DNA of 64,000 nucleotides from NCBI RefSeq assembly GCF_004322395.1, contig NZ_SCTW01000009.1:62001-126000 (forward strand). The letters are read 5' to 3'. Each line of letters starts with the position of its first letter. Position 1 is the first letter of the stretch. Shown here one piece after another: positions 25,759 to 35,390 of the stretch. The notes under the pieces were generated by a model, which ran no database searches, was not told the origin of the DNA, and was given only the letters and a program-made list of their open reading frames with translations. A program made the position numbers and the translations under genes. Origin of the DNA: Methylobacter sp. GTDB lineage: Bacteria; Pseudomonadota; Gammaproteobacteria; Methylococcales; Methylomonadaceae.

Positions 25759-26646
25759 ATGAATGCCGTTTCCACTCCTTCTTTTATAGCTTCAAAAAAA
25801 CTGACATTATCGGATCCCGACTGGGTTCGGTATACCTTGATCGGACTCACTCTGGGCATTATCGGTTTGTTTCTGATTTTACCGTTGTTAACCGTGCTGG
25901 TTGAGGCTTTAGCCAAAGGCTGGACGGCCTATAGCTCCAGCCTGACGCACCCCGACGCTTTGGCGGCGATGAGGCTGACACTTTTGGTTGCATTGGTCAC
26001 GGTGCCGCTGACTACCGTATTTGGCGTTTCCGCCGCGTGGGCGATAGCCCGTTTTGACTTTCGCGGAAAAAGCCTGCTGGTTACCTTGATCGATCTGCCA
26101 TTTTCGGTATCTCCGGTGATTGCCGGTTTGATTTATGTGCTTATTTTCGGCGCCCAAGGCTGGCTTGGGCCTTGGTTTTCCGAGCATGACATCAAGATCA
26201 TTTTTGCGGTGCCGGGAATTATTCTGGCGAGCTTGTTCGTGACCTTTCCGTTCGTTGCCAGGGAACTGATTCCGCTGATGCAGGAAATCGGCCATGAAGA
26301 AGAGGAAGCGGCTTTATCGCTGGGCGCCAGCGGCTGGCAAACTTTTTTCAAAGTGACTATGCCGAACGTCAAATGGGGGTTGTTGAACGGCGTACTGCTC
26401 TGTAACGCCAGAGCAATGGGCGAATTCGGCGCAGTCTCGGTGGTGTCCGGCCATATCCGCGGCCTCACCAACACGCTGCCGCTGCATATCGAAGTCAGTT
26501 ACAACGAATACGATTTTGTCGGTTCTTTCGCCGGCGCTTCGCTATTGGCAGCTTTGGCCGTGGTAACGCTGGTGTTTAAAACTGTCCTTGAATGGAAGCA
26601 GAAACAGGAGCTAAAAGCGAGCCGGCAGGCGGCTGAATTGCACTAA
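25759..26646 (+). CDS. cysW: Sulfate ABC transporter permease CysW
   Basis: A 295-residue permease with about six membrane helices. Its features are [20 protein letters not shown], the EAA loop [19 protein letters not shown] and [20 protein letters not shown], all diagnostic of CysW. An AGAGGTTTG ribosome region precedes the ATG at 25759. A MITE-like repeat of about 245 bases separates it from cysA, which is unusual inside this normally compact operon. Confidence 0.94.
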   Translation: MNAVSTPSFIASKKLTLSDPDWVRYTLIGLTLGIIGLFLILPLLTVLVEALAKGWTAYSSSLTHPDALAAMRLTLLVALVTVPLTTVFGVSAAWAIARFDFRGKSLLVTLIDLPFSVSPVIAGLIYVLIFGAQGWLGPWFSEHDIKIIFAVPGIILASLFVTFPFVARELIPLMQEIGHEEEEAALSLGASGWQTFFKVTMPNVKWGLLNGVLLCNARAMGEFGAVSVVSGHIRGLTNTLPLHIEVSYNEYDFVGSFAGASLLAALAVVTLVFKTVLEWKQKQELKASRQAAELH

Positions 26647-26720
26647 ATATTTGCAATTTTCCCGGCTCCCACGTGCAGTGGTCGTTGTTATACATAATTG
26701 TCTATTAGGCACGACGGTCT

Positions 26721-26964
26721 GTCATCCCGGCAGGGATTGCCGGGATCCAGAGCACAGGGATGTGAATGCTTGATTTAACAGAGCAATTCATTGTTGCAAG
26801 ATATGTTGTTCGCTTAGGTATTGCCATCCATGGCTTCTCGGCAATTGCTCCATGCATTGCTCTACCTCCTGCATAACCCACAGGGATGTGGGGAATGCAG
26901 AGAAATGACGGGATCATTTCCTGTCCTTGCAGTCGTGGATTCCGGCAATCCCTGCCGGAACGAC
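26721..26964. repeat. MITE-like inverted-repeat element between cysW and cysA
   Basis: Terminal arms 26721-26749 and 26936-26964 (29 bp, GTCATCCCGGCAGGGATTGC start) pair with a few mismatches. The interior shares AGCACAGGGATGTGAATGCT and ATTGCCATCCATGGC with the element at 62457-62767. No transposase is encoded. It interrupts the cys operon without breaking a gene. Confidence 0.8.
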
Positions 26965-27072
26965 GGTATCTCGCAGACATGTTTATAACGATGAGCAAGC
27001 AACGTGGGAATCCAGTTAAGGCCCGCTACGCTTCCAGTAATACATATTAAAGATTCATATCAGGAACCCATC

Positions 27073-28119
27073 ATGAGCATTAGCGTAAATCACCTCAGTA
27101 AGCATTTTGGCGCGTTTACCGCGCTGGACAATATCAACCTTGATATTCCCGAAGGCGAATTGGTTGCCTTACTGGGGCCTTCCGGCTGCGGCAAAACCAC
27201 TTTACTGCGCATTATTGCCGGTCTGGAGCAGGCCGATCAGGGCGATGTCTTCTTGAAAGGCGATAAGGTAACCGATCAACCGGTCAAAAACCGCCAGATT
27301 GGTTTTGTGTTTCAGCACTACGCCTTGTTTCGGCATATGACGGTATTCGATAATGTTGCTTTCGGTTTAAAGGTTAAGCCCCGCCGGAACAGACTAAGTG
27401 ATGCCGACATAACAAAAAAAGTCCATGCGTTATTGGAGCTGGTACAACTTGACTGGCTGCATGACCGCTATCCCGATCAACTGTCCGGCGGTCAACGCCA
27501 GCGTATTGCACTGGCGCGCGCCTTGGCGGTCGAGCCATCGGTGCTCTTGCTGGATGAGCCGTTCGGCGCGCTGGATGCCAGTGTGCGAAAGGACTTGCGG
27601 CAATGGCTACGTAATTTGCATAACGATTTGAACGTCACCAGTATTTTTGTCACCCATGACCAGGAAGAAGCGATGGAAGTCGCCAGCCAGGTTGTGGTGC
27701 TCAATCACGGACGCATCGAACAGCAAGGTTCGCCCGGCGATATTTACGATCATCCGGCCAACGCTTTCGTATCTCGATTTATTGGGCAAACCAATGTCTT
27801 TTATCTGGAAGAGCAAGATGTCGATTGGCTGCAAACAGCGGGATTAACGAATGCGCACCGGCAAGGCAAAATTGCGCACGTTCGCCCGCATGACATCATT
27901 ATTGAAAAGTCGATAGCCGATACCGATGATGGCTTTGTCACCTTAAAAGACTGGCAGCATCTGGGCTCCCTGATTCGTATCGAGTTGGTCAAGAACGGTT
28001 CGAATGGCTCGACAGCAAGCGTTTATGCGGAAATGCCCAATGATCAGTTCAGGCGTTTGCATTTAAATAAAGGCGACAAGGTTGATCTGAAGATACGCCA
28101 TGCGCATTGGTTTCATTAG
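27073..28119 (+). CDS. cysA: Sulfate/thiosulfate ABC transporter ATP-binding protein CysA
   Basis: A 348-residue ABC ATPase. Walker A is GPSGCGKTT (residues 35-43), the signature LSGGQ is at 137-141, and Walker B VLLLDEP is near 157. After the ATPase domain come a TOBE-like C-terminal domain and an [11 protein letters not shown] segment typical of CysA. It energises CysTW-mediated sulfate import. I start it at the ATG of [10 protein letters not shown], the conserved N terminus; a frame extending to 27004 runs into the repeat. Confidence 0.93.
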   Translation: MSISVNHLSKHFGAFTALDNINLDIPEGELVALLGPSGCGKTTLLRIIAGLEQADQGDVFLKGDKVTDQPVKNRQIGFVFQHYALFRHMTVFDNVAFGLKVKPRRNRLSDADITKKVHALLELVQLDWLHDRYPDQLSGGQRQRIALARALAVEPSVLLLDEPFGALDASVRKDLRQWLRNLHNDLNVTSIFVTHDQEEAMEVASQVVVLNHGRIEQQGSPGDIYDHPANAFVSRFIGQTNVFYLEEQDVDWLQTAGLTNAHRQGKIAHVRPHDIIIEKSIADTDDGFVTLKDWQHLGSLIRIELVKNGSNGSTASVYAEMPNDQFRRLHLNKGDKVDLKIRHAHWFH

Positions 28120-28391
28120 TTTATAATTATTCAGCTACAGATTGGCACTGATTTAACTTTAGTGTTTTACGCCGGTTCCTAAGCTTTGGAGACTGTGAAA
28201 GCATTTGTTTTAGAACAAAAGCAGAAGCATTCACCACGAGACAAAAAATCCGCGTAAATCCGTCTAATCTGCGTTATCCGCGTTCTATCAATCGCGCTGA
28301 ATAATTAACGAATTTGTATAATCTTATCCATAATCATCTGTTTAAATCCGTGTCGTCCGTGTGCAATTATTAGATTGGGAACATCCAAGTA

Positions 28392-29294
28392 ATGAATTTA
28401 AGCCAAATTGAACTGCTTCGCGTTCTTCAGGAAAATGATTTCAGCCTTTCAAAAGCAGCGGAAAAAATGCACATCGTGCAATCGGCGGTCAGCCGGCAAT
28501 TGCAGCTTTTCGAGGCCGAGCTGGGTTCGCCTATCTACGAACGGCAGGGTAAAAAATTGATAGGCTTGACCTCGTTGGGGCAGCGCATCATGGAAGAAGT
28601 CGCAACCATTAATCTGGCAAAAAACAATATCCAGACCATAGCAGCCGACTATATCGACAGTAACCAAGGCGTTCTGCATATTGCGACCACGCATACCCAA
28701 GCCAAGTATTTCCTGCCGAAACCTATCTTGCGTTTTCGGGAAAAATATCCCGGTGTCAGGATTTATATGATTGAAGCGTCGCCCGAGCAACTGATCAACA
28801 AACTGCACACCCGAAAAGCCGATATTGCGATCTGCACGGAAAAAGTCGGCGAAGATACCGACCTGGTCGTCAAGCCCTGCTATGAATGGCATCATGCGGC
28901 GGTAGTGCCGCAAAATCATCCGCTGAATGAGGGCGAGATTTCGCTTAAACGGCTTGCCTCTTATCCAATACTCACCTACAGTTTCGGTTTTACCGGACGC
29001 TCAAATATCGAGACCGCGTTTAAAAATACCGACATGGAACTGGATATTATCCTGGCCGCTGCCGATACCGACGTGATCAAGACTTACGTCCGCCTGGGCA
29101 TGGGCGTCGGCATTATTGCGGGTATGGCGTATGATCCTGCGGTGGATCATGACTTGGTTGCGCGGGATTTATCGCACCTTATTCCCAGCTCAAAAACCAA
29201 AATCGCTTATTTAAAAAACAACTATTTGCCGTTATATACGCAGCACTTTATCGACGAACTGCTGGTTGCGGCTAAGGAACTTAATCTCCATTAA
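28392..29294 (+). CDS. cysB: CysB-like LysR family transcriptional regulator
   Basis: A 300-residue LTTR. The N-terminal winged helix-turn-helix (residues ~18-40, FSLSKAAEKMHIVQSAVSRQ) is followed by a linker helix. The effector domain contains LHIATTHTQAKYFLPK and VKPCYEWHHAAVVPQNHPL, close to CysB/Cbl signatures (ATTHTQARY). CysB-type proteins activate sulfate-assimilation genes in response to acetylserine and sulfate status. Its place after cysA and the shared motif upstream of sbp and the yezD gene support that role. It could be a Cbl-type paralogue. The 270 bases before it contain only fragments of GCGTTATCCGCGTTC repeats. Confidence 0.85.
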   Translation: MNLSQIELLRVLQENDFSLSKAAEKMHIVQSAVSRQLQLFEAELGSPIYERQGKKLIGLTSLGQRIMEEVATINLAKNNIQTIAADYIDSNQGVLHIATTHTQAKYFLPKPILRFREKYPGVRIYMIEASPEQLINKLHTRKADIAICTEKVGEDTDLVVKPCYEWHHAAVVPQNHPLNEGEISLKRLASYPILTYSFGFTGRSNIETAFKNTDMELDIILAAADTDVIKTYVRLGMGVGIIAGMAYDPAVDHDLVARDLSHLIPSSKTKIAYLKNNYLPLYTQHFIDELLVAAKELNLH

Positions 29295-29334
29295 CTGATT
29301 TACGTATTGCCCGTGAAAATAGATGAATATGCCT

Positions 29335-29452
29335 TAGGAACATGCATAAATTAATTTAAGCCATTACCATGAAGAATATGAAGGCCATGAAGGATTTAGT
29401 CTTCATGGTTTAAAAATAAAACTTGCTCAAGTTATTTCATGCACGTTCCTTA
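29335..29452. repeat. TAGGAACATGCAT-ended palindromic element, copy 1
   Basis: Ends at 29335-29347 (TAGGAACATGCAT) and 29439-29452 (ATGCACGTTCCTTA) are inverted. The interior has CATGAAGAATATGAAGGC and CTTCATGGTTTAAAAATAAA, which also form arms. Related copies are nested at 40054-40180 and, inverted, at about 43349-43475. It does not encode a protein. Confidence 0.75.
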
Positions 29453-29485
29453 ACTAAATGACCGTGACGGATGAGGTGGTAGTGA

Positions 29486-29540
29486 GTAGGGCGTGCCATG
29501 CGCGCCTTAGAGAAACCAAGGCGCGCATGGCACGCCCTAC
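29486..29540. repeat. GTAGGGCGTGC-type hairpin repeat, copy 2
   Basis: Arms 29486-29508 and 29518-29540 are perfectly paired over 23 bp with a 9-base loop. Compared with copy 1 (14600-14652), the stem interior reads GCCATGCG instead of GCTGTGCG, and the other arm changes correspondingly. Confidence 0.85.
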
Positions 29541-29726
29541 AGCGGATATTCCTTCCTATACGCTGCGTGGGAATACGGTTTGGGACGCGCCGCGTCCTAG
29601 TTGATATACTTTGTATTTTGGCAGGTCGGTTGCGACTCGCGGCGCAGCGCGCCTTGACTGCATTTCCACGCAGCGCGTGGGAATGAGCTAAAAAATTCAA
29701 CCCAACATATAATCAAGGAAATCCCC

Positions 29727-31082
29727 ATGCAGCGACCGCATCCCGTTAGCTTCGGCACCGCCTTCCGCTTCTGGCTCAAACTCGGCTTTATCAGCTTCGG
29801 CGGCCCGGCCGGGCAAATCGCAATCATGCATCAGGAATTGGTCGAACGGCATCGCTGGATTTCAGAAAAACGTTTCCTGCATGCGCTGAATTACTGCATG
29901 TTATTGCCGGGGCCCGAAGCGCAGCAGCTTGCGATTTATCTCGGCTGGCTGATGCATCGCAGTTGGGGCGGAATCGTGGCGGGCGGCCTGTTTGTGCTGC
30001 CGTCGTTACTGCTTTTGATCGCGCTGGGTTGGGTTTATCTGGCTTACGGCCATATCTCCGCCGTTGCCGGCGTGCTTTACGGCATCAAGCCGGCGGTGAC
30101 CGCCATCGTGATCTTCGCGGCGTACCGGATCGGTTCAAGAGCGCTGAAAAATTGGCTACTATGGACAATGGCGGCTTTGGCTTTCCTGGCCATATTTCTA
30201 TTCAATACGCCATTCCCTTTGATCGTGCTCGTTGCCGCCATGCTTGGGGCTATCGGCGGCAAGTTCGTCCCGCACAAATTCGCGGTTGGCGGAGGACATG
30301 GCGCGGCCAAGCAAAGCTACGGTCCTGCGCTGATCGATGACGATACGCCGACACCCGATCATGCGCGCTTTACCTGGCTAGGCTTAGCGAAAGTCATCCT
30401 GGCAGGCCTGGTTCTGTGGGGCGGCGCGATCAGTTTCCTCTGCGCCCGTTACGGTTGGGATGGCGCATTGACCCAGATGGGCTGGTTTTTCACCAAAGCG
30501 GCGCTGATGACTTTCGGCGGCGCTTATGCGGTATTGCCCTACGTTTACCAAGGCGCGGTCGAGCATTTTCACTGGCTGACGCCTCACCAGATGATCGATG
30601 GTTTAGCCTTGGGTGAAACCACGCCGGGGCCGCTGATCATGGTGGTGACCTTTGTTGGTTTCGTGGCCGGATGGGTGAAGGAAATTTTTGGCCCCGAGCA
30701 ACTGTTTCTGGCCGGTGCGACAGCGGCGACGGTGGTGACTTACTTCACCTTCCTGCCCAGTTTCGTGTTTATCCTGGCGGGCGGCCCGCTGGTGGAGTCC
30801 ACCCACGGCAACCTGAAATTCACCGCACCGTTAACCGGAATCACTGCCGCCGTGGTGGGCGTGATCCTGAACCTTGCGGTATTTTTTGCCTGGCATGTGT
30901 TCTGGCCGCAAGGTTTCGACGGCCGTTTCGAAGGCATTGCCGCGCTGATCGGGGCGGGAGCGTTGCTGGCATTGTTCCGTTACAAGGCGGGCGTCATTCC
31001 GGTCATCGCCGTTTGCGGCGTAACCGGGCTTTTATTTACTTTTATTAAAGCCTGGCTAGTCCAGGAGGGATTTATGGTATGA
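29727..31082 (+). CDS. chrA: Chromate transporter ChrA (long form)
   Basis: A 451-residue polytopic membrane protein of the CHR superfamily. It has two homologous halves: the first begins FWLKLGFISFGGPAGQIAIM, and the second contains FTKAALMTFGGAYAVLPYV and GETTPGPLIMVVTFVGFVAG. ChrA effluxes chromate taken up through sulfate transporters, so its position right after the sulfate genes is biologically sensible. It overlaps the downstream DUF1259 gene by four bases. Confidence 0.92.
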   Translation: MQRPHPVSFGTAFRFWLKLGFISFGGPAGQIAIMHQELVERHRWISEKRFLHALNYCMLLPGPEAQQLAIYLGWLMHRSWGGIVAGGLFVLPSLLLLIALGWVYLAYGHISAVAGVLYGIKPAVTAIVIFAAYRIGSRALKNWLLWTMAALAFLAIFLFNTPFPLIVLVAAMLGAIGGKFVPHKFAVGGGHGAAKQSYGPALIDDDTPTPDHARFTWLGLAKVILAGLVLWGGAISFLCARYGWDGALTQMGWFFTKAALMTFGGAYAVLPYVYQGAVEHFHWLTPHQMIDGLALGETTPGPLIMVVTFVGFVAGWVKEIFGPEQLFLAGATAATVVTYFTFLPSFVFILAGGPLVESTHGNLKFTAPLTGITAAVVGVILNLAVFFAWHVFWPQGFDGRFEGIAALIGAGALLALFRYKAGVIPVIAVCGVTGLLFTFIKAWLVQEGFMV

Positions 31083-31990
31083 ACAAAATTTATCAATCTC
31101 AGGCTTTAGCGGTGCTGTTGACATCCCTGCTGAGTGGAGCGGCCGTCGCTCACGAGCACGGCGAGCATACGGCGGCTCTGGATACGGCCAAGATAGAGCA
31201 GTTGACCGGCGCCAAAGGCAAGCTCGATAGCGCCGAGAATGTTTTCAAAGTGACCGTGCCGCGCGGCGATTTGAGCGTCACGGTAGCCGGAGTCAAAATG
31301 ACCCCGGCTACCGGCTTCACATCTTGGGCCGCATTTACCCCGGCCGGCGATAAGACCATGGTCATGGGCGACATGGTCTTGCAGGAAGACCAGATCAATC
31401 CGGTAATGAGCGCGGCGCTGGAAAACGGTATTCAGGTTACCGCGCTGCATAACCATTTCCTGTGGGATACGCCGAAAGTGATGTTCATGCATATAGGCGG
31501 TTCGGGCGATGCGGAAAGTCTGGCAACGGGCGTCGGCAAAGTCTTTGCCAAAATCAAGGAAACCAGCGGCGGCAAGGTTCAAAAACGCACGAAGTTCGAT
31601 GCTGGTAAAACCTCGCTTGATCCGAAGCCGATCGAAGCTATCATCGGCGCGTCCGTTGAAAAAACCGGCGAAGTCTATAAGGTGACCATCGGCCGCACCA
31701 CGCAAATGGACGGCCATCAAGTCGGTAAAACCATGGGCGTGAATACCTGGGCGGTGTTCGCCGGCAGCAATGACAAAGCGATTGTCGAAGGCGACTTCGC
31801 GGTGCTGGAATCCGAATTGCAGATCGTGTTGAAAGCCTTACGTTCCGGAAACATCGCGATCACTTCGATTCATAACCACATGGTCGGCGAGTCGCCGAGA
31901 ATCGTTTTCCTGCATTACTGGGGCGCAGGCGCCGTCAGCGATCTGGCCAAAGCCATTAAAGGCGCGTTAGACAGCCAGCCGAAAGCCTAA
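31079..31990 (+). CDS. DUF1259 family (LppY/LpqO-like) exported protein
   Basis: A 303-residue protein with signal peptide ending GAAVA and a His-rich HEHGEH segment just after. Two similar DUF1259 modules follow, each with a TALHNHFLWDTPKVMFMHIG or TSIHNHMVGESPRIVFLHYW histidine block. The function is unknown; the paired HNH-type histidines suggest metal binding. The ATGA overlap with chrA points to a joint role in oxyanion or metal resistance. Confidence 0.85.
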   Translation: MNKIYQSQALAVLLTSLLSGAAVAHEHGEHTAALDTAKIEQLTGAKGKLDSAENVFKVTVPRGDLSVTVAGVKMTPATGFTSWAAFTPAGDKTMVMGDMVLQEDQINPVMSAALENGIQVTALHNHFLWDTPKVMFMHIGGSGDAESLATGVGKVFAKIKETSGGKVQKRTKFDAGKTSLDPKPIEAIIGASVEKTGEVYKVTIGRTTQMDGHQVGKTMGVNTWAVFAGSNDKAIVEGDFAVLESELQIVLKALRSGNIAITSIHNHMVGESPRIVFLHYWGAGAVSDLAKAIKGALDSQPKA

Positions 31991-32801
31991 AAAACTATGA
32001 TTGATGGAACACGGATAATTAAGGATTAGACGGATAAACACGGATATAGGTTGGGCTCCAACAGTAGGCGCTTTACGACTGCATGGATTGCAGGAGGTAG
32101 AGCAACGCATGGAGCGGTTACCGAGGCGACAGCTTTTCCGTTGCCCAACATTTTGCTATCCGCTGGCGGAATGTCCGTGGTCAAATCCGAAATCTACTGT
32201 CATTTTGAAGTTTCGTTATGTTGGGCATAAAAAGCTGCCCAACCTACAAAACTGGATTTTTGCGCCAAACACCAACTGGACGCTAACGACATCCGTGACT
32301 TCGCTCCGTTTGACGACAAGCTACGCATGGCAGTCGAAAAAAGTAACTTTGCCGGCCTGGGTTTACAACTAATGCCGATAAATTAAACGCGTGTAGGGGC
32401 GACCGGCCGGTCGCCCCTATGACTACCAGGTTCTAAGGCTGCACAAAAAAACTTCGTTCTTTATTATGTGGTGAATAGTCTTTTGGTTTATTGGCTGGGG
32501 TCAAGGCGAGCACGGCGCGCCCTACAGCCACGTATTCAATCACTGATAATTCCGTTTGAATCCGCCTAATCAGTGTCATCCGTGTTCTATTTTCGAACAC
32601 CGCCGTAAAACTGCTCCGATAGAAGCAGCACCTCAACAAAAGCTGCTGGTTTTCCAGCATGGCGTCAGAACAAGCCAAGCGCTTTTTACTATCCAAGGCA
32701 ACAATGCCGGGCTTTTCCCTGACCAGTGCCGACTGGTATGCCTCTTGCAATATACCTGATTGGTTCCAATCGTTTTCATCATTTAAACCCAAGGAGGGTT
32801 C
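31991..32801. other. Intergenic region with repeat pieces and a possible gene remnant
   Basis: Contains an ACAGTAGGCGCTTTA fragment (about 32062), a perfect 26-bp palindrome TAGGGGCGACCGG / CCGGTCGCCCCTA at 32394-32419, a partial GTAGGGCG-type arm near 32511-32530 and GCGTTC-family pieces to 32590. Between 32255 and 32386 one frame reads DANDIRDFAPFDDKLRMAVE and continues to a TAA. It looks protein-like but has no start and I do not recognise it. Short open frames here overlap repeats and are not credible genes. Confidence 0.5.
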
Positions 32802-34262
32802 ATGCATAAATCGCTATACACCGTTGTTGGCTTGGCTGCGGTATTGACCGGGGCCGGTTGCAGTTCGCTGCCAACGCAGGGCTTGCAGGCGGCATCCGAC
32901 GCTTCCGGCACCGACAATATCAAAGCCATCGAATTTTCAGGCACCGGCCGCTGGTACCAATTCGGCCAGGCGCCGAATCCGGGCTCGCCTTGGCCGCCGT
33001 TCGAGCTGAAAAATTATACGGCCGATATTAATTACGATACGGCCAGCGCCAAGGTGCAAATCACCCGCAGCCAGATCGTGGAACCCGGCCGCTTGCGCCC
33101 TGCACCGGTCGAACAAAAAGTTGAGCAATACGTCAGCGGCAACACCGCCTGGAACGTGGCCGCTGCCGGTAACGCCGCGCCAACTCCTAGCGCGCAGCCT
33201 GCTGCTGTCGAAGAACGTTTGGCGGAAATCTGGGCCAGCCCGCAAGGTTTTCTGAAAGCGGCCAAGATCAATAATGCGGCTTCGAAAGAAACCGGCAACA
33301 GCACCGAAGTCTCGTTCACTATCGGCGGCAAGTATCGCTATGTCGGCACGATCAACGCCAACAGCCAGCTCGAACGGGTACAGACCTGGATCGATAATCC
33401 GGTGCTCGGCGACACCTTGGTCGAAACCCGTTACAGCGATTACAAAGATTTCGACGGCATCCAGTTCCCGGCGCATATCGTCCGCAGCCAGGGCGGCTAT
33501 CCGGTGCTGGACATCAACGTCTCGGCCGTCAAAACGAACCCGGCGGTCGATATTGCAATACCCCCGCAAGTCGCCAAGGCGCCGGCTGTGGTCGTGACCG
33601 CCAACAAACTGGCCGATGGCGTTTTCTATTTGACCGGCGGCAGCCATCACAGCGTCGCGATCGACCAGCGGGACCATATTGTGCTGGTCGAAGCGCCGCA
33701 AAATGAAGAACGCTCGCAGGCCGTGATTAATAAACTCAAGGAGATCATCCCGAACAAACCGATCAAATACTTGGTCAACACCCATGCCCATTTCGATCAT
33801 GCCGGCGGCTTGCGCACGTTTGTCGATGAAGGCTCGACCATCGTTACTGAGCAAGCAAACCGGCCGTATTATGAAAAAATTTGGGCCGCGCCGCGCACGA
33901 TCAATCCCGACCGGTTGGCCAAATCGCTTAAGCCTGCCCGTTTTGATACTTTTACCGGCAAATACGAGCTGTCGGACGGCAAACGCAAGATCGAACTCCA
34001 TTCTATAGCCGGCAATGGCCACAACGATGCTTTCTTATTGGTCTACCTACCGAAAGAGAAAATTTTGGTCGAAGCCGACGCCTATACGCCTACCGCAGCC
34101 AATGTGCCGCCGGCCAAACCGAACCCCTATTCAGTGAATCTGTACCAAAATATCCAAAATCTGAAATTGGATGTCGCCCAGATTGCTGCTTTGCACGGTC
34201 CGCGCGTGGTCACGCTGGCCGATCTTCGTATTGCTATTGGCCAACCTGTAGTCGTCAAATAA
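32802..34262 (+). CDS. Metallo-beta-lactamase-fold lipoprotein
   Basis: A 486-residue exported protein with lipobox LTGAGC near residue 20. An N-terminal ~250-residue domain of unknown type is followed by an MBL domain with the zinc motif THAHFDH (His328, His330, Asp332, His333). A later GNGHNDAFLLVYLP histidine block and the closing ALHGPRV segment complete it. Such periplasmic MBL hydrolases include quinoprotein-relay and SoxH-type proteins. The substrate is unknown. It begins after AAGGAGGGTTC and appears monocistronic. Confidence 0.8.
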   Translation: MHKSLYTVVGLAAVLTGAGCSSLPTQGLQAASDASGTDNIKAIEFSGTGRWYQFGQAPNPGSPWPPFELKNYTADINYDTASAKVQITRSQIVEPGRLRPAPVEQKVEQYVSGNTAWNVAAAGNAAPTPSAQPAAVEERLAEIWASPQGFLKAAKINNAASKETGNSTEVSFTIGGKYRYVGTINANSQLERVQTWIDNPVLGDTLVETRYSDYKDFDGIQFPAHIVRSQGGYPVLDINVSAVKTNPAVDIAIPPQVAKAPAVVVTANKLADGVFYLTGGSHHSVAIDQRDHIVLVEAPQNEERSQAVINKLKEIIPNKPIKYLVNTHAHFDHAGGLRTFVDEGSTIVTEQANRPYYEKIWAAPRTINPDRLAKSLKPARFDTFTGKYELSDGKRKIELHSIAGNGHNDAFLLVYLPKEKILVEADAYTPTAANVPPAKPNPYSVNLYQNIQNLKLDVAQIAALHGPRVVTLADLRIAIGQPVVVK

Positions 34263-34417
34263 CCGGTCCGATCCGGATCAGGGCGAAAGTGCAAGGCTTT
34301 TGTCCTGATCTACCATTACCGGGCCAGCTTATTTTTATCGTTTGCATGCTCCGGCATAATGGGGAGTTAGGAACGAGATTATAAATCCCGTCCCACCTGG
34401 GGAGAACGTTGCGAGTT

Positions 34418-34450
34418 AGACCTTCCAGGTTTTTAAAACCTGGAAGGTCT
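34418..34450. repeat. 33-bp palindrome AGACCTTCCAGGT family, copy 1
   Basis: AGACCTTCCAGG at 34418-34429 is mirrored by CCTGGAAGGTCT at 34439-34450 with an AT-rich centre. Near-identical copies are at 53051-53083 and 62859-62891. The rest of 34263-34735 contains no gene that I can support. AT-rich sequence near 34640-34720 may hold the promoter of the downstream regulator. Confidence 0.85.
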
Positions 34451-34735
34451 GCACACCGGAGTGTTTCCCGCTTGGGGTGAATTATTAACAAGACTAAAAA
34501 ATAGAGCTCGTGTCCTTCGCGATGAATAATTTTCTGTTGGCTGATAAGCAGCACTTGCGTAACCGCTGTTGATTTCCGGGCAATTAATTCTGGATCGTGA
34601 ATAAAAAAACAGGCAAAAATCAACATGATAAAACATGGTATAAAGATTGCTCAATTTAAAATACGTATTTAAATTACAGATTTCAATTACAATTAGCAAA
34701 CAAATTAATAAGTCTGTTTCGATCAATTTACCTGC

Positions 34736-35380
34736 ATGCCCAACCTTAAAACCAAGCCGGAAAAAACCCGTACTCGGTTGTTAACCGTAGCCAGCCGAAT
34801 CTTTGCCGAGAAAGGCTTTCAGGACGCGACGATAGCCGAAATCTGCGGGCAGGCAAAAGCCAATATTGCCTCGGTCAATTATCATTTCCGCGATAAGGAA
34901 ACTCTCTACCTGGAATCCTGGCGCTTTGCTTTTAATCAGGAGCTTGCTCTATATCCGCCCGACGGCGGCCTGGCGAACGATGCACCGGCGGAACAGCGGC
35001 TGGCCGAGCGAATTAAATCCCTGGTCCGCCGTATCGGCGATGAGAATTCTTATTCGTTCGCGATCATTCATAAGGAAATGGCGCAACCTACCCGGCTGCT
35101 GGCCGATATTCTGGAAAAGGAAATCAACCCTCAACGCATGCAGATGTTCGCTTTGCTGAAAGAATGCCTGGGACAGGCGGTCAGCGAGCAACAAATCCAA
35201 TACTGTCACGCCAGCATCATGGGCCAATGTTTCCAGCTGTTGCGATTAAAGCACATGCAAAGTGCCCGGCCGTTTCGCAGCCATCCGAGCGATTTAAGCG
35301 ACATCAAGGCCTTTGCCGAACACGTCGTGCAATTCTCGCTGGCCGGTATTCAAGCTATCCGCTCTCAAACCCTTAATTGA
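34736..35380 (+). CDS. TetR/AcrR family regulator (CecR-like, C-terminal DUF1956)
   Basis: A 214-residue regulator. The TetR helix-turn-helix spans residues ~10-57 (TRTRLLTVASRIFAEKGFQD and NIASVNYHFRDKETLY). The C-terminal part resembles the CecR/YbiH ligand domain (FAIIHKEMAQPTRLLADILE). It stands 10 bases before the RND adaptor gene in the same direction and most likely controls this efflux operon together with itself. The inducer is unknown. Confidence 0.85.
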   Translation: MPNLKTKPEKTRTRLLTVASRIFAEKGFQDATIAEICGQAKANIASVNYHFRDKETLYLESWRFAFNQELALYPPDGGLANDAPAEQRLAERIKSLVRRIGDENSYSFAIIHKEMAQPTRLLADILEKEINPQRMQMFALLKECLGQAVSEQQIQYCHASIMGQCFQLLRLKHMQSARPFRSHPSDLSDIKAFAEHVVQFSLAGIQAIRSQTLN

Positions 35381-35390
35381 AAACGTCCGT

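Noticed and set aside
32088..32372. 94-codon forward frame between DUF1259 and the MBL gene
   Set aside because: It runs through repeat fragments and ends in another frame from the protein-like stretch at 32255-32386.
32937..34022. Long 361-codon open frame antisense to the MBL lipoprotein gene
   Set aside because: It mirrors the codon structure of the real gene, is composed of low-complexity Arg/Asp/Gly runs and has no family motif or ribosome site.
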